Of a stretch of 5,689 nt of DNA, positions 4,500-5,689 are shown piece after piece. The stretch lies in assembly GCA_030610515.1 (NCBI GenBank), contig JAUWRQ010000094.1:1-5689 (forward strand), in the 5' to 3' direction. How positions within the stretch are numbered: the stretch's first letter is position 1; every line of letters starts with the position of its first letter. The position numbers were made by a program, and so were the translations under genes. The notes beneath the pieces were generated by a model that was not told the DNA's origin, made no database searches, and saw nothing but the letters and a program-made list of their open reading frames with translations. Source of the DNA: Candidatus Eiseniibacteriota bacterium. GTDB lineage: Bacteria; Joyebacterota; Joyebacteria; Joyebacterales; Joyebacteraceae.

Positions 4500-5689
4500 G
4501 GAGACCTCCCTCCAGGCCAGCCGCTCGTATTCCCCCGTGACGAAGTAGCCGGGCGGCTGGACGGCGTCGAACCTGGTGTCGTAGTGGTAGTTCTTCGCGA
4601 ACCCCGTGCAGATGATGACCTCACCGTTGTTGAGGTAGCCGGTCCCGACGGCCCCGCGGTACTTCTGGATGACTCCTCCATGGACGGTCAGCGTCCCTCT
4701 CGGGCTCCCGCCGTTGTAGCCCTCGGCGGTGAACGACGTGTCCAGAGCCATCATGTGCGCGTGGATGTTGCAGTCGTTGCTGTTGGCGCTGTTGTCACTG
4801 ATGATGATGTTCGACTGCGCCACGAGACCCAGGTAGTCGTCGCACCCGGGGTTCGGACCGTTGAGCGGATCGGCATCGCGGTAGACGATGTCGTCCGTGA
4901 TGCTGACGTCGCCCGAGCACGCCACCGTGAGGCTCCCGTCGAGGATGCCCTTGATGCTGATGTCCCCGTCGACGAAGAAGACGCCGTTCGTCGACGAGAT
5001 CTCGACGTCGGTCCAGTCTCCGAACGGGAGGCGGTAGCTGATGTACCCGTGGAGCGTGCCGATCGCGGTTCTTCTCCCGAGAATGACCTCGTAGTTCCCG
5101 TCGATGTGGATGCCGCCGTTCCCCGAGAGGATCTCCAGATCGTCGACGAACTCAGGGAGTTCGACGGCGCTCGTTCCCAGCTCGTAGCCTTCCTCGAAGG
5201 CGGGTTCATCGTAGGGCGCGTTGCTGGGTGCGGCGGTCTCCAGGTGGTTCCAGAAGCTCCCGTTGTAGTACATGAACGACGGGTCGTGGTCAGGGTCCCC
5301 GTCGTCGGGGCCGCCGTGCGCGCTCGACAGGTGGCCCCCGAAGGTCGGGTCGCCGAAGATGTGGAGCTGACCGTTGGTGTGGGCCGTGCCGTCGAGGAAG
5401 TCGGCCGAACAGAACCAGACCGGCGTCGAGGAGTTCGGCAGGTACTCCAGGTCGGTGAAGTAGATGTACTGGGCGAACGATCGCGTCGCGACGTCGAGGG
5501 TGACCGTCCGGCTCTTGTTGCCGCTCGCGCCGTCCGAGACGATCGTGTAGCGCTTGCGTCCGGCGGTGGCGTTCCCCGGCGCGGGTCGGATCTCCACGCA
5601 GTAGGTTCCTTCCATCAGGCTGTCCGGGTCCGCGCCGAAGGGATGGATCGTCGCGATGCCCACGGGAGGATCCTCCTGCGCCTCGAGCC
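4497..5689 (-). CDS. PilX-type minor pilin with DUF4900-like body, 5'-truncated by window edge (paralogue 3)
   Basis: Open from the right edge (first full codon at 5687) to TAA at 4499-4497, giving 396 visible residues. There is no real start inside the window: the GTG at 5663 is an internal Val, because the upstream codons read LEAQEDPP and match WLEAQ.PP in paralogue 1 and WLKAQ.APP in paralogue 2. About 70 N-terminal residues, including the membrane helix, are therefore outside. Landmarks shared with both complete paralogues are ATIHPFG, YFTDLEYLP, WFCSADFLDG, TNGQLHIFGDPTF, GGPDD, YYNG, APSNAP.DEPAFEEGYELG, GILDGSLTVACSGDVSITDD, DDYLGLVA, IHAHMMALD, GSPRGTLTVHGGVIQ, NYHYDTR, QPPGYF and a terminal WREVS. 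The W..D..G..HTN...I.GDP.F block and the final YDTR...PP are DUF4900-like as I remember that family. Likely an inner-membrane-anchored minor (pseudo)pilin exposed outside the membrane. Visible Cys are residues 30, 93, 257, 282, 306 and 360, the most of the three paralogues. Homology is clear; exact pilus function is inferred. Confidence 0.87.
   Translation of the reverse strand, partial: LEAQEDPPVGIATIHPFGADPDSLMEGTYCVEIRPAPGNATAGRKRYTIVSDGASGNKSRTVTLDVATRSFAQYIYFTDLEYLPNSSTPVWFCSADFLDGTAHTNGQLHIFGDPTFGGHLSSAHGGPDDGDPDHDPSFMYYNGSFWNHLETAAPSNAPYDEPAFEEGYELGTSAVELPEFVDDLEILSGNGGIHIDGNYEVILGRRTAIGTLHGYISYRLPFGDWTDVEISSTNGVFFVDGDISIKGILDGSLTVACSGDVSITDDIVYRDADPLNGPNPGCDDYLGLVAQSNIIISDNSANSNDCNIHAHMMALDTSFTAEGYNGGSPRGTLTVHGGVIQKYRGAVGTGYLNNGEVIICTGFAKNYHYDTRFDAVQPPGYFVTGEYERLAWREVS

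Noticed and set aside
3748..4500. A 250-codon plus-strand frame across both short prepilin genes
   Set aside because: It is antisense to two well-supported prepilins and the gap between them, and no motif is recognisable.
1..5689. CRISPR array, tRNA, rRNA, insertion sequence or phage elements
   Set aside because: I saw no regularly spaced repeats, cloverleaf sequence, rRNA motifs, transposase or terminal inverted repeats. The repeats present are paralogous coding sequence and short hairpins.

Overview
The window is G+C-rich bacterial DNA. All genes I can support lie on the minus strand, so transcription runs from base 5689 towards base 1. It holds part of one type IV pilus (or pseudopilus) minor-pilin cluster with five genes. 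Two are short prepilin-like proteins with classical class III leaders, one PilV/GspI-like and one PilW/GspJ-like. Three are large, mutually homologous proteins with a PilX-type N-terminus joined to a beta-rich body that I recognise as DUF4900-like. Nothing in the window is a taxonomic marker. This layout is familiar from deep-branching or uncultured Gram-negative lineages (FCB-group, Eisenbacteria-like, Deltaproteobacteria-like), but that placement is only inference.

Layout in transcription order: (1) a PilX/DUF4900-like gene entering from the right edge, lacking about 70 N-terminal codons (5689 to 4497); (2) a PilW/GspJ-like prepilin (4485 to 3943), whose Shine-Dalgarno sequence overlaps the previous stop codon; (3) a PilV/GspI-like prepilin (3917 to 3381), 25 bases downstream; (4) a complete PilX/DUF4900-like gene (3288 to 1852), after a 92-base spacer with hairpins and an 11-bp direct repeat; (5) a second complete PilX/DUF4900-like gene (1597 to 173), after a 254-base spacer containing a perfect 10-bp hairpin. 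The cluster ends at a second perfect 10-bp hairpin (62-87), a probable terminator. Bases 1-61 contain no gene I can support.

Functional reading (inference): in known systems PilV, PilW and PilX (GspI, J and K in type II secretion) form a complex that primes pilus assembly and sits at the fibre tip. Here the two short prepilins keep Glu at +5 of the mature protein. The two large proteins whose N-terminus is visible lack it, as the tip subunit GspK does. One PilV-like and one PilW-like partner together with three divergent large PilX-like proteins suggests alternative or composite tip subunits. The paralogues share an invariant cysteine pair 24 residues apart and a calcium-loop-like motif, but differ in other cysteines.
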